Origin: Megaleporinus macrocephalus | Taxonomy: Eukaryota; Chordata; Actinopteri; Characiformes; Anostomidae | Reading direction: 5' to 3' | Length of the DNA stretch: 64,000 bases | NCBI GenBank assembly: GCA_021613375.1 | Contig: CM038720.1 | Span: forward strand, 17,998,715 to 18,062,714 | Shown: in pieces, positions 23,690 through 34,400 of the stretch | How the letters are laid out: each line of letters starts with the position of its first letter | How positions within the stretch are numbered: position 1 is the first letter of the stretch | Made by a program: the position numbers and the translations under genes | Notes under the pieces: generated by a model | The model's input: the letters and a program-made list of their open reading frames with translations, nothing else | Told to the model about the DNA's origin: nothing | Databases searched by the model: none

Positions 23690-24240
23690 GCTCCACGACT
23701 TCTGGCAGTGTGGTGAACTGATAGCAGACATATCTGATTTACAGGAGCCAGAATGTAACTCTGGTGGCATTTAAGGTGGAATTAGATACTCGCAAAACAA
23801 GCTGATGAATAGGAACTTCAGTTTCCACATCCTAACCAGGTTCTGGTATTTAAAGACTGCATATTTCACTCTGGACAGTTTCTCAAACCTGGACAATATC
23901 GAACACCTTTGCTCAGTGTTTAACTTTTTAACATTGAGGAGCGAGCAGTTCCCCCTTTATTAGCATCACAACCCCAACAGTAACCTGTTAGTAGCGACCA
24001 TGCTGGTTGATGGTTGAAGCAAAAAAACTTAGTGTGTAACAGCATTCATTTACTTAGTGTTGATGTTTTCTAAGTAACTAGCATAGCTAACTATATAGTA
24101 TGAGGACTGAACTTATTTACACAGAGGTCATTTTTTTCGACATGTTGCTTCTGTGTGATCATCCCAGTATCAACCAGCCAATCAGAGCAGAGCTTATCCA
24201 ATTATTCATGATCTGACCAAAAAAGGAAGACACTTCTTTT
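23690..24240 (+). repeat. Dispersed repeat family A, copy 3
   Basis: It matches 7000-7640 in the opposite orientation over most of its length: AGGAGCCAGAATGTAAC, TTTAAGGTGGAATTAG, GCTGATGAATAGGAACTT, GAGCAGTTCCCCCTTTATT, CACAACCCCAACAG, then ATAGTATGAGGACTGAAC and CCAGCCAATCAGA. No frame is shared between copies. Confidence 0.65.
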
Positions 24241-26769
24241 CATTCCAGAACCAGGTCATCTGGACCAGAGCCGCATATATTTTATGTAGAACATCAAAGA
24301 ATAATTAAAATACTTAATAAATGCATCCAATGGCATTTTTATTATGTGATATTTTGAAAAAGACATGTTGAGTTATTTGAGTTGTTTTGAGAAAAATATT
24401 ACATTCGTAGAGAAGAAGATAACAAACCTGTGCCAATTCTTAATGTGTTGTTAAACAGCAATTACGGTTATCTTTCAGCCAGCATATAACACTAAAATGG
24501 GAGAAGATGGTTTTGTGTACATGGCCGTATGTGATTCAGATGCGGTCCTGCTGAGGCTGATGGGGGGCTAAGAGACCTCTGCTAGAGGAAGGCTGGATCT
24601 GATTGTGAGGGACCAGCCGTGGCTGCCCGCCCAGGAGAGTCCATCCCTAGAGGCGTCAGGGCAGAGATAGCAGCCGCTAACTGATGCCACAGGGCATGGC
24701 AGCAGAGGGCAGCTCAGACAGAGCGGGGTCAAAGTCTTGGAGTTCTCTGATAAGCGTCCAAGCAGTTTGTTCTTTCTGTCCCTCTGAGCCTGTGAGATCA
24801 CTAGCACCGAGACAGCATTTGTGCGTGATTTTCATGCATCGCCACTGATTTAAAAGCAACACAGGGTTGCCAGTGTATTCCTTGTTTTCCCACATATTAC
24901 AAAAAAAACACCAGAGATATAAAAGTCTGACCTCAAAAGATTTGAGTCTGATGTAAGTCAAAATAGACAATAAAAGATTTTGGTGTCCCACATCTGGTTT
25001 GAGGAGCAATGAGCACACTGAGGCTCTTGCTAGGAGAGACTTTAACTTGTAAGCTGCTGTGATTCAGTCTAAGACGTCCTGGGTCTAAGAAGTCTAAATG
25101 TGTGCTGGGGAGGACTTGGACTATGTATGGTAGCTAGATATGAGATATTAAATCTTTCTTTTCATACTTTAGCCATCATTATTTTTAGATTTCAGTAGTC
25201 TTATCATGAACCTGAGAATTCAAGGTCAAATCCAGCACTATTTAGCTGTTTGCTCTGTCTTCAGCGCACACAAATAGAGGTGGCTTTTCAATATTGTTTT
25301 ACCGAGATGTTGATTGAGTTGTGTTTAGCTAATTGTTAGAGGTAATGTACTCCAGAGTTATTACTTAGCAGACTGGCAAAAACTACAGCAGCTCCCCAGA
25401 TTAAAGTAATCCAGCTCCAGCAGCGCTTTAGATTTATCAGTCCATAAACCCACATTTTATGTGCCCAGTTTAGGTTTACAAGTGTGAAGGTTCAATGATA
25501 CAAAATTGATTTTTATTAAAAATGTAAAATAATAAAACAGAAATCAGTATTTGTGATGATCAAAAACAAGTAAATTGAAGAATTCATGGAAGCTTGAGTG
25601 ATAAAGTAAATTTATTGCAAAGATATAAAAATTAAAATCTCAGACGCTGGGCCATTTTTAAGACTGGAAGGATGGAAAAAACAAAAAATAAGGCGCACAC
25701 AAAAATGTGTGTACTTTTTGGTGTATTTTCTTCAGTTACAATCCCTTTTGTGATTTTCTGACATGAAACAAAACATTAACATAACTGCCACTCAATGTGA
25801 TTGGAAAATGATTAAACCAAAGGGTCTCGGACTTGCACAGTGCCAGACCTGGTTGATTATGATTGATTATAATAGATTATAACATTCCAAAATAAAAGCA
25901 GCTTCATTTATGTTCATTATTTATTGTCTGATTAGTCAAATCATTTGAAGTTCTTAAGCAGTGATAGAGTGTTATTGAGTCTAGATCTCATTACTGTCCT
26001 GAACACGCCGATACTGAGGCCACTTTCAGTAAACTTTCACTTAGCGTGAAGAGAAATGTATTCATATCTCTGTTGAATGTATGGCCATCCACAAAAATAC
26101 ATAATCTGTAGTATAAGGAGAAACATTTCAAGACTTATTCTCACTCTCGGGCTCTTCCACGGCAGTCAATCATTGGAATTCACATGGTGTGCTGTGTGAA
26201 AGTGCTTAGAAACAAGAATGCATTATGATTAGGAAGAGGAAACTTAGGAAGATGTTTAACCCCTTTCAGACCAATGAATAGTGGGGTGGTCTTTCACTTC
26301 CTCCGCTCATAACATCATAATTTTCACATCAGCTTCATAATACTAAATTAAATTCTATCATAAGCTTTAACTTTATAACTGCTTAACATCTTCTACACAT
26401 TTCTATATGTTTTGATTTAGAATAATTAAACAGTTAAGATGTAAACAAAGTCAATCAAAATTGTTTTATGTTAAATGCATCAGTACAATGTAGAATGTAA
26501 TTGTTCAGAGTGGTGGTAATGGATTGTTTTTATCATCTAAAAGCTCTGTTACAGAAAGGTATTACATTAAATTACAATTTACAGATACAATATTCAATCC
26601 TGAAATTTTGTTTTGGTTTTGGCCTAAAACAAAAATCCAACTTGTGGTGGAGAAACTCATGCAGGCTATTATAAAGCAACTGTACTGTACTGTACGCAAA
26701 AAAAAAAAATGTATTTAAATTTCAAGTATCCAGAATATATTTAATAGCCATAAAGACGTTTTATTACAG
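24241..26769. other. Intergenic, no gene recognised
   Basis: It includes a GC-richer stretch (24534-24830) with overlapping minus-strand frames but no recognisable domain or splice structure, and an AT-rich part (25490-25870). The latter contains a phrase GTCTCGGACTTGCACAGTG that recalls the end of some fish Tc1 repeats. Neither is strong enough to call. Confidence 0.35.
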
Positions 26770-27232
26770 GTCATTTTAGCAAAATGTAAATAAAAGCAGA
26801 ATGTGTTGATGTGCAAATCATTTAAACCCTATATTTTATATGAATGTAGTACAAAGTTCATGATCAAATGATACCATAAACTGACACTGATTTATTGCTT
26901 TCAAAAATATTCATTTTGAATTTAATGCAGCAATGCATTTTAGTAAGGCAGCGAAGATTCAGCACTGTGTTCATCAACTCTTCTTTTAACAGCACTCTGT
27001 AAGCGTTTGGTAACTATGGATACAGTTGCTTTAGTTCTGAAAGCGAAACGTTTTCCATTCGTCTTTGATATCACATTGCAGCTGCTCACCAATTTGGGTT
27101 CTTCTTTGTTCTAGTTCTCCTTTCCTAGTGCACCAGATGTTTTCAGAGGGTGATTATTCTGGACTGCAGGCAGGTCAATTTAGCATCCATACTCTTTTAC
27201 TACACAGCCATGCTGTTGCAGACTGTGGTTTA
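26770..27232 (-). pseudogene. Degenerate Tc1-like transposase, antisense
   Basis: On the minus strand, fragments read TAWLCSKRVWML, then PACSPE, then SPSENIW (about 27130-27215 on the plus coordinates). This is the C-terminal catalytic part of a Tc1-type transposase, where SPDLSPIENIW is typical. Stops interrupt it (one between WMLN and PACSPE), so it is inactive. Its upstream boundary is cut off by the unrelated hAT fragment that begins at about 27240. Confidence 0.6.
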
Positions 27233-27239
27233 TTGTCTT

Positions 27240-27545
27240 GCTGTTAAAAGGCAAACTGAAGTCGCAGCAGAATCTGTTCATGAAAGCCACAAACAATGCG
27301 GCAGTGAAAGCTAGCTTTATTGTGGCTGAAGAAATCGCCTGTGTCAAAGTGTTTTTTTTAGAGGGAGTGTTTTTGAAGCACTGCATGCTGAAGGTCTTTG
27401 AGCAGGTGTGTCCCGATCAGATTGAGACTTTTAAAAATGTCAGTTTGTCAACACCATCGCTGACCGAGTTAAGGAACTAGCAGGCCGAGTCACGCAGCTA
27501 CACAGCTTTTTCATTAGCTGTTGATGAAAACACAGATATGTGTAG
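27240..27545 (+). pseudogene. hAT-superfamily (ZBED/GTF2IRD2-like) transposase fragment
   Basis: A plus-strand frame of about 80 residues (27238-27480) contains QQNLFMKATNN, AAVKASFIVAEEIA and VCPDQIETFKNVSLS. These words are typical of the hAT-derived transposase region shared by GTF2IRD2-, EPM2AIP1- and ZBED-type proteins. After a frameshift the next segment reads ADRVKELAGRVTQL. After a second shift it reads FSLAVDENTDM (about 27510-27543), the segment carrying the family's first catalytic Asp. Only the N-terminal third of the catalytic domain is present and it is broken, so this is a dead fragment. It abuts an antisense Tc1 remnant on the left and a fold-back repeat on the right. Confidence 0.6.
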
Positions 27546-27617
27546 TTGCTGTTGCAGTGTATTTAGTGTTTGCAGGTTTTATGTGTTTATGCAGGCATTT
27601 GTTTATTGTAATCAAAG

Positions 27618-28430
27618 CATCTCATTGTCCATTTTATCAGCTCACTTACCATATAGGAAGTTCACTGTAGTCCATCTGATTGGCTGCATACATTGTTAAT
27701 CCCCTTTTTCCCCCACAGGAATCCCCACAGACCAGGTATTATTAGCGAGGTGGATCATTCTCAGAACTGCAGTGACACTGATGATGGTGGTGTGTTAGTG
27801 TGTGTTGTGCTGGTATGAGCTGATCAGACACAGCAGTGCTGCTGAATTATTTAAACACCTCAGTGTCACTGGATTGAGAATAGTCCACCAACCAGCAACA
27901 TCCAGCCAACAGTGTCCTGTGAGCAGAATCCTGTGACCACTGATGAAGGACTTGAGGATGACCGACACAACTATGCAGCAACAGATGAGTTAACGTCTCT
28001 GACTTTGCACCTTGGTGGACCAGCAAGGTAGGCGTGTCTTATAGAGTGGACAGTGGACACAGTGTTTCAAAACTCCAGCAGCAATGCTGTGTCTGATCCA
28101 CTCGTACCAGCACAACAAACACTAACACACCACCACCACGTCTGTGTCACTGCATTGTTGGGAATGACCCACCATCCAAATAATATCTGCTCTGTGGTGG
28201 TCCTGAAGGGTTCTGATCATTGAAGAAAAGACTGAAAGGGTGATTAGAATGTATACACATATAGTACAGGTAAGTGTAGAACTACAAAGTATACCTGTAT
28301 TTTAAATGGAAAAATGGACTCACAGGAAACTTTACCATAAGCCCATTTTCAGGAAATATCCTGGAGAATAAGAGATTAATCTAAAGAGCCAGGATTGGTC
28401 ACCTTTTGATAAATGGAGAGATTTGAGAGA
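27618..28430. repeat. Large fold-back repeat (inverted-arm element), family C copy 1
   Basis: Left arm (27750-27860) holds CAGTGACACTGATGATGG, GGTGTGTTAGTGTGTG and TTGTGCTGGTATGAGC. The right arm (28060-28200) holds their reverse complements CTCGTACCAGCACAAC, CACTAACACACCACCACC and CTGTGTCACTGCATTG. The spacer contains CCACCAACCAGCAACATCCA and a CAACAGATGAGTTA phrase. A 100-bp tail (28320-28430; ACTTTACCATAAGC, GGAGAATAAGAGATTAATC) is shared with copy 2. There is no coding capacity. I recall this family as abundant in characins and catfishes. Confidence 0.8.
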
Positions 28431-29404
28431 CAGCTGAAGCTCATTTTTGTTATATATCTGACACACAAGTATCTTTCTCTCAAAGTCTGGAGCTCTCTTT
28501 TCCGTCCCTCTGAAGGTAGCTTTATTTACTTTATAAATATCAAACTGTTTTCCTTTGGGATTGTCCTCATTTTTAAATTGCAGCTACAAGTAAAGTGTTT
28601 TGCTTGAGTCAGTGACCTGAGTTTAATTCAAAATCACTAGAGCAACACCTGTCGCTCTTAAGAGCTGGGACTGGTCTAATGAACTGAGTGTTGGAGCTTA
28701 ATGAAGTGTAACCTTTTCTCAACTTACAACCCAGGTTGGTAATATATCCAGTTTAGGAATAAGACCAGACCTAAATGTCAGTAATCTCAGAGTACATTGT
28801 TTTATATTTTGTTTGTGTAGGTCTGTTCTTATTGGTTCTCGAAACCTTTCCAGCTTTCGGAAGAAAGTGTTTGCTGTAGCTGAATGTTTACACTGTAGTG
28901 TCTTAATACCCGACGCCCTTAGCCTCAAGCAGAGAAGCAAACGACCTCTCCGCATGAACCATGATAAATATTCCAGTGGCGTCTCTCAAGCTCAGCCCTG
29001 ATCATAAAATATTAAGACTGATAATGACCACTGATGTCCAAACCAGAGGGCTTCTGATTTATCCTTCAACGTGCGCTTAAGGATCAAACTGTGAGATTTG
29101 TCAGACGTCTTTAAAGATTAATAGGAGTAAACATTATGAAGTCATGCAGGATTTGGCTGTTATTTATCATTTAAAAAAAAACAAAGTGGTTTGAAATAAG
29201 CACTCATAGTCGATGTGTAAATATGAGACCTTCTTTTAATTATTATTCGTTAAAAAAGCTTGAATGATTCAAATCAGGTGAATCAAATGCACGAATGTGA
29301 CTATTTATACAGTAGTGGAATAAACAATAAAACATCCTGAGAATGTTACTAGTACATTATACTAGGTATGATTATAATTGATATAGATACAATAGTCATA
29401 GGGG
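28431..29404. other. Intergenic, no gene recognised
   Basis: The overlapping frames around 28719-29001 on both strands give no recognisable product. No repeat boundary seen. Confidence 0.4.
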
Positions 29405-29585
29405 GATTTGACTGATTTAGAATGTAAACAGAGTGATTCAGAGTGGGTTTTATGTGAAATGGTTCAGATGTTCTTTACAGTGGTGGTGATGGGAACCAGG
29501 GGTCACCATGTCTACAACACAAATATAGATAATTATTTACTATCAGAACCACCAGTGAACCAACATGTGTTTTCTGAGTTTTTTA
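29405..29585 (+). repeat. Dispersed repeat family B, copy 2
   Basis: Direct match to 9474-9640, including AACAGAGTGATTCAGAGTGG, GTGAAATGGTTCAGAT, TTCTTTACAGTGGT and CCAGGGGTCACC. Confidence 0.6.
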
Positions 29586-29747
29586 TTTTGGTAGTACATT
29601 ATTACGTTTGTATTATTAGTACATATGTACTATGAATAGTTTATAATAAACATATAGTAAATGTTTGTTTTAATACGTCTGTTAAACCAAACCTATATCT
29701 AAAACATGCGCTTGAGAAATCAGTCACAGAATTAACTCGTTGTATCT

Positions 29748-30770
29748 AAACTCATTGTCCAGTTTATCAGCTCACATAGGAATTCTTTGTTTAACAATTA
29801 TAGACTGTAGTCCTGATTTGCTGCATACATTGTTTATCCCCTTTTTCCCTGTTCTTCAATAGTCAGGACCCCCAAAGGACCATCACAAAGCAGGTTCTAT
29901 TAGGGAGTTGGACAATTCTCAGCACTGCAGTGACACTGACATGTTGGTGGTGTGTTAGTGTGTTGCGCTGGTATGAGTGCATCTGACACAGTGATGCTGC
30001 TGAAGTTTTTAATCACCTCAGTGTCACTGCTAGACTGAGGTTGGTCCACCAACCAGCAACATCCAGCCAGCAGTGTCCTGTGGGCAGAGTCTTGTGACCA
30101 CTGATGAAAGACTAGAGGATGATCAACACCAACTGTGCAGCAACAGATGAGCTACTGTCTCTGACTTTACACCTACATGGTGGACCAGCAAGGTAGGCAT
30201 TGTGTGGACAGTGAGTGGACACAGTGTTTAAAAACTCCAGCAGCACTGCTGTATCTAATCCACTTGCACCAGCACAACACACACCACTTCCACATCGGTG
30301 TCACTGCATTGTTAGGAATGACCTAGTGTTCCTGATCATTGAAAAAAAAAAGACTGAAAGGTGGCTAACAATGTATACAGAGTAACAGATAGAGTACAGG
30401 CTGTAAGTGTAGAACTACAAAGTGCACCAGTATTTTAAATGGAAAAATGGACAGTGAGGTCGTTTTAATATTATGACTGATCGGTGTATATATAATGGAA
30501 CATGACTTTCTAAAGTCATATACAATATAGTTGTAATTAGAACTATTCTGCAGCAACTCTACAAGCTTATGCTCAGTATTATAAAGAAGTATGTATGCCA
30601 TGTCATGCCTTATTAATGCATTCATAAGCATTATGAATACAGGACTCATAGGAAACTTTACCATAAGGCCATTTTCAGTGTGCAAATTCAGGAAATATCC
30701 TGGAGAATAAAAGATTAATCTAAAGAGCCCAGGATTGGTCACCTTTTGTTAATGGATAGATTTAACAGAC
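29748..30770. repeat. Large fold-back repeat, family C copy 2
   Basis: Same orientation and order as copy 1, with long inverted arms: left CAGTGACACTGACATG, GGTGTGTTAGTGTGTTG, CGCTGGTATGAGTG; right CACTTGCACCAGCACAAC, CACATCGGTGTCACTGC. A right terminus with TTTTAATATTATGACTGATC lies at 30467-30486. The shared tail (ACTTTACCATAAGG, AGATTAATCTAAAGAGCC) follows at 30648-30770, separated by 160 bp not present in copy 1. Confidence 0.8.
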
Positions 30771-30837
30771 AGTAGTTTTTTAATAAACATAGTAAATTAA
30801 AAAAATTAAAATAGTAAATGTTTGTTTTAATATGTTT

Positions 30838-30950
30838 CACTGACCATATAGAAACACTTCAGAGTTCTACACTAACAGACTGGTCAGTGGAGCTGTTAAA
30901 AGAGTGTAGATAAAAGGTGGTTTTAATGTTATGGCTGATCAGTATTAATA
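30838..30950. repeat. Truncated right terminus of fold-back family C
   Basis: It contains AGTGGAGCTGTTAAAAG and GGTGGTTTTAATGTTATGGC followed by TGATCAG. This is the expected right end of family C, here without its body. Confidence 0.6.
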
Positions 30951-32399
30951 GTATTAGTATTCATAACTATTTAATGTAACTTTCTATAGAGAGCTTCGAA
31001 CAATGTTTCGAACAACTGCTTCACATCACAATTTTTGAATTACTTTGTTTGTAGATTAGATTTTGCAGGTCATTTAAAAAATTGATGAAATTCCCCTTTA
31101 AGTGAACGTATGTAAGTAATAGCACCAACACTAATAAGCACAGTTTCATTTCACATGAATTTGGATACATGTTTATTAAAAAAAAGTGCTCTGAGTACAT
31201 ATGGACAGTAAGATTTATAGCCATGTTTATGATTGAAATCCGTGTCTGGATGAAGGGTCCCACAGCTTACGACATTGATCTATCACCTTTGTTGTCGGAC
31301 ACAATTGTCCAGCGAGACTTCTGAGCTGGACATATTAGCTGTAACAAACATTTAGACTGCATGGTTTGCTACTTATAAACAAACAGGAGAGGAGATGAAG
31401 ATAGAAGCTCCTTTCGTCTCTGCTGTGATGGCGCAGATCATCAAGACAGCCCTTCAATGATGTCAAGGACGCTTTATTGTTGACACTACAAATGTTGTGC
31501 TGTCATAAGCAACCTTGACCAGCTCTGAAGGTGCTTTGAGTGGTTGGATCACAATGTGTCTCTAAGAGTCTGCTCACACTTTGCATTAACATGCATTTTC
31601 AGTGATAGTATCATGTCTGGATTTTACCTGATGTAAACACCCACAGAACACACCCTTGGATTATGACTGCATGTGTCAGAGACAGATATTTATTGCATTT
31701 ATTATCTGTATACAATAACGCAACCCCAGGTAAGAGGATAAACAATGATGGAATGAAGGCGACTGCAGCACAACGCACATTACAGAATGTTCTTTTGCAT
31801 CTTTCATAGATTTCCAATTTACCAAATTTGCCTAAGGTACAAAGTGTAGCTTTAACTATTCATTCCTGTAATAATATTAGAACATGCTTCATTCACTCCT
31901 GATGTTCTTTTTGCAGGTTCTGTAACCTTCTGCTGAGGTTCAGCTGTCGATAAATGGAACTCAAAGCACAATTTACTCACAACAGTGATGTAAAAGTGAA
32001 TTACACTTCACAACTGTAGGGACCCAAGAACCAAAACACCAACTCTCACATAAGGTTGCTTAAAAGAGAAACAAGCAATGTCCAACAGAGGCGTGAACAC
32101 GACCTTTAGACACATTCTCTCTCAGGTTTACAAGCCACTTCCCCTCCTGCATGATTTATCATAGCTCACTCTAAAATCTATCTTCCCCATAGATGTAACT
32201 GGCACCAGTAGTTAGCTTTAACGGGTCATATGGTTTCTAGTGGGCTACACTAATGACTTCGCTACAGCTTATTCACTCAGAAATTTAGAACAAAAGTGTG
32301 TGTGTCAGGTTGCCATAACAATATTGACCTATGGCTGAAAAATGAGTCGTCCTCCATAGGGTGCCACCTCCTGTAGTTGTCATCTAACCTGCAGGCAAA
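30951..32399. other. Intergenic, no gene recognised
   Basis: Unique-looking sequence. The part around 31270-31470 is more balanced in base content and might be conserved, but nothing is certain. Confidence 0.4.
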
Positions 32400-32540
32400 T
32401 TGGAGGCGCGTCTCAGGCTGCAATCTGCGAATGCGCGAGCATTTGGTATGTGATTAATGTGACAGCTGATCCCAGCGAGCTGACATGCCTGAGTTGCTGC
32501 TCTCTTTGCAGCACTGCTTAATTGTAATTGCTCACACTTC
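32400..32540. promoter_or_regulatory. Candidate conserved non-coding island
   Basis: Non-repetitive, GC-balanced stretch with TGTGATTAATGTGACAGCTG (a TAAT core next to a CAGCTG E-box) and GCTTAATTGTAATTGCTC. Enhancer-like texture; inference only. Confidence 0.28.
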
Positions 32541-32889
32541 CATCCAGAACACTTTGGCAATGCTCCTTATTTCAATTTTGTTCTGCTCTCTGTAGGCTGC
32601 ACGTGTTCTAAACCATGTCCATTTTGAATATGCTCTAGGCTTCAAACTCTGACCTTCACATTTTTTTGAGAGTGAAAGTTACGTGACTGGAAATTCAGCA
32701 TAAAAACCAATGGCACTGGTGAAAAACGTAGCTGTTCATATTTTCCATATTGTAGCTTCTCAAAAAAGTCTCCCTTGCCGGCACAGGTGTCTGTCAAGGG
32801 CCTTTGCATGTGGTCACTCCCAGTTAACCATCTGCAATGGTTAGCCACAATGTAGCTGTTTTAGTGCTCACTAGAAATAATATATTTAA

Positions 32890-33811
32890 GGTTTTATGGT
32901 TTTTGTTTCTATATAGCACCTATAGTACAACAGATATCACAAAGCAGCTTTACTGGAAAATCCTTGTCCAACCCCCCAGTGAGCAAACCAGGAGCGACAG
33001 TGTCAAGAAAACTCCCTCAGATCAAAAATAAGAAACCCATCCTCCTCTGGTCGACACCAGAAAGCAGAACAAGTACAGATATAATAAGAATAAGATTACT
33101 TTGTACTTAAATTAATATAGAGGCAGTAAGGAGGAGAAGAAAGGACTGATAAGAGCAGGAGAAGAAAAGGTATTTGATTAAGTAAGCAGACGTAATCTTT
33201 GAAGGTGCCAGTCTGATGCAGGCGAGTTATCCATGAGGCACTGGACAGCAAGAAGCTCCATGATAGGAAAACTGGTCCAGAATGCAGGCAAACAGGGGCA
33301 CCCAGTCAAGGCAGACAAAGCAGCAGCATCAGATCGCAGGAGTTTAGCATCAATCCACATGGGATTGGCAGTTGTTGAGCTCAACAAAAGAAACACACGA
33401 ATAGTTAGTTCTGCTATGGGTAACTGAGAACAGTACACAGTGTTAATCAGGTGCAGCAGTGACTCTGGCATGTCTGGCTATTACAGTATAGATAAAAAGG
33501 GACAGCCAGAAGGGAACAAAGACTCCCTGAAATGTCAGCGCCTCTTCACTCTACCGTCAGCAAACTTGATTGAGTGCATGCGAGCAGCCGGACAACAGCA
33601 TCAACATTCTCAGTTTACCAAAACACTCTCTGTCAGGGACCCCAGATCTGCACCTTTTATCCAACGAACAAATTAATTAACAAACACTTAACTAGACATG
33701 TAGGTTTTTAGCCTTGACTTAAATATTGAGGCTGTGTCTGTGTCCCGAACTGGGGGGCTTTATATAAAAAGGCTGATGTAGCTTTATTTATACTAGGTAC
33801 TAACAGTACAC
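32890..33811. repeat. Unclassified teleost dispersed repeat, host site of the retrotransposon
   Basis: Phrases such as CACAAAGCAGCTTTACTGG, GTGAGCAAACCAGGAGCGAC, CAAGAAAACTCCCTCAG, CCATCCTCCTCTGG and GTGTCCCGAACTGGGG match, from memory, a dispersed repeat frequent in ostariophysan fish. There is no coding frame. The Ty3 element at 33812 is inserted near its right end, after GGTACTAACAGTACAC, so this repeat is older. Class and full extent are unknown to me. Confidence 0.5.
33807..33811. repeat. Target-site duplication (left), TACAC
   Basis: Five bases repeated exactly at 39626-39630 on the other side of the retrotransposon, the length expected for Ty3-type integrases. Confidence 0.95.
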
Positions 33812-34400
33812 TGTCATAGGCAAAGCACTCAGCACGACGCTCGCAGAGCTAAAAGTTACGTTGGATTTATTAAGATCAGCAGTGTGACAGAGCAGCAAAA
33901 TACAAACAAACACAAAACGGTACGGAGCGAGAATCGTAGACCAGGAGACAGGCAGAAGTCGTAACCAGAATAGCAGAGAGCGAGGCGACCAAATCATGAG
34001 GGAAATCCGAAGGGAGAGTCGAGAGTACGGAAGGGAGATCAGAGCCAAGGGAGAGTAAGATACAGGCAACCACAACCAGAAGGAGAAATCGAGAGGGAGA
34101 ATAGTCAGAAAACGGAACAAGTCAAAACCAGAATAAACAAACAAGACCACAAGGGAAACCGCTCAGAATTGCAACAATAGGTTGGCAAAACTTCGCAAAG
34201 TGTGTCTGTGTGTGTGAAGCTTATATGGGGTGATCGTAATGACAAACAGCTGTGCGTATTAGAATTCCGGGGAGGCTGATCGTGGGACAGGTGCATGATT
34301 GGCTGGAGGTGAACATGTGGGTGTGACATCATCCGGATGTGCATTCTGGGAAATGGAGTTTGGAAGTAAGTTCGTGTCAGGGACAGTCATATGCGTGACA
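33812..34400 (-). repeat. 3' LTR (589 bp)
   Basis: In the sense orientation it begins TGTCACGCATATGACTG and ends GCCTATGACA. It matches 39037-39625 base for base by eye. Its first 139 sense bases encode the last 46 residues of the pol frame, which stops at 34261-34259. A sense AATAAA lies at 33871-33866, placing the RNA 3' end roughly 33835-33855. Confidence 0.96.
33866..33871 (-). terminator. Polyadenylation signal AATAAA of the retrotransposon
   Basis: This is the only canonical AATAAA I see in the sense strand of the LTR, 55 bases before its end. The same hexamer in the 5' LTR is at 39091-39096. Use of the downstream copy would give a terminally redundant RNA. Confidence 0.7.

Noticed and set aside
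24534..25018. Minus-strand frames of 79 and 113 residues in a GC-richer stretch
   Set aside because: No domain, no splice sites and overlapping frames of similar quality.
25490..25870. Tc1-like end (GTCTCGGACTTGCACAGTG)
   Set aside because: Only one short phrase matches memory; no partner end or transposase words.
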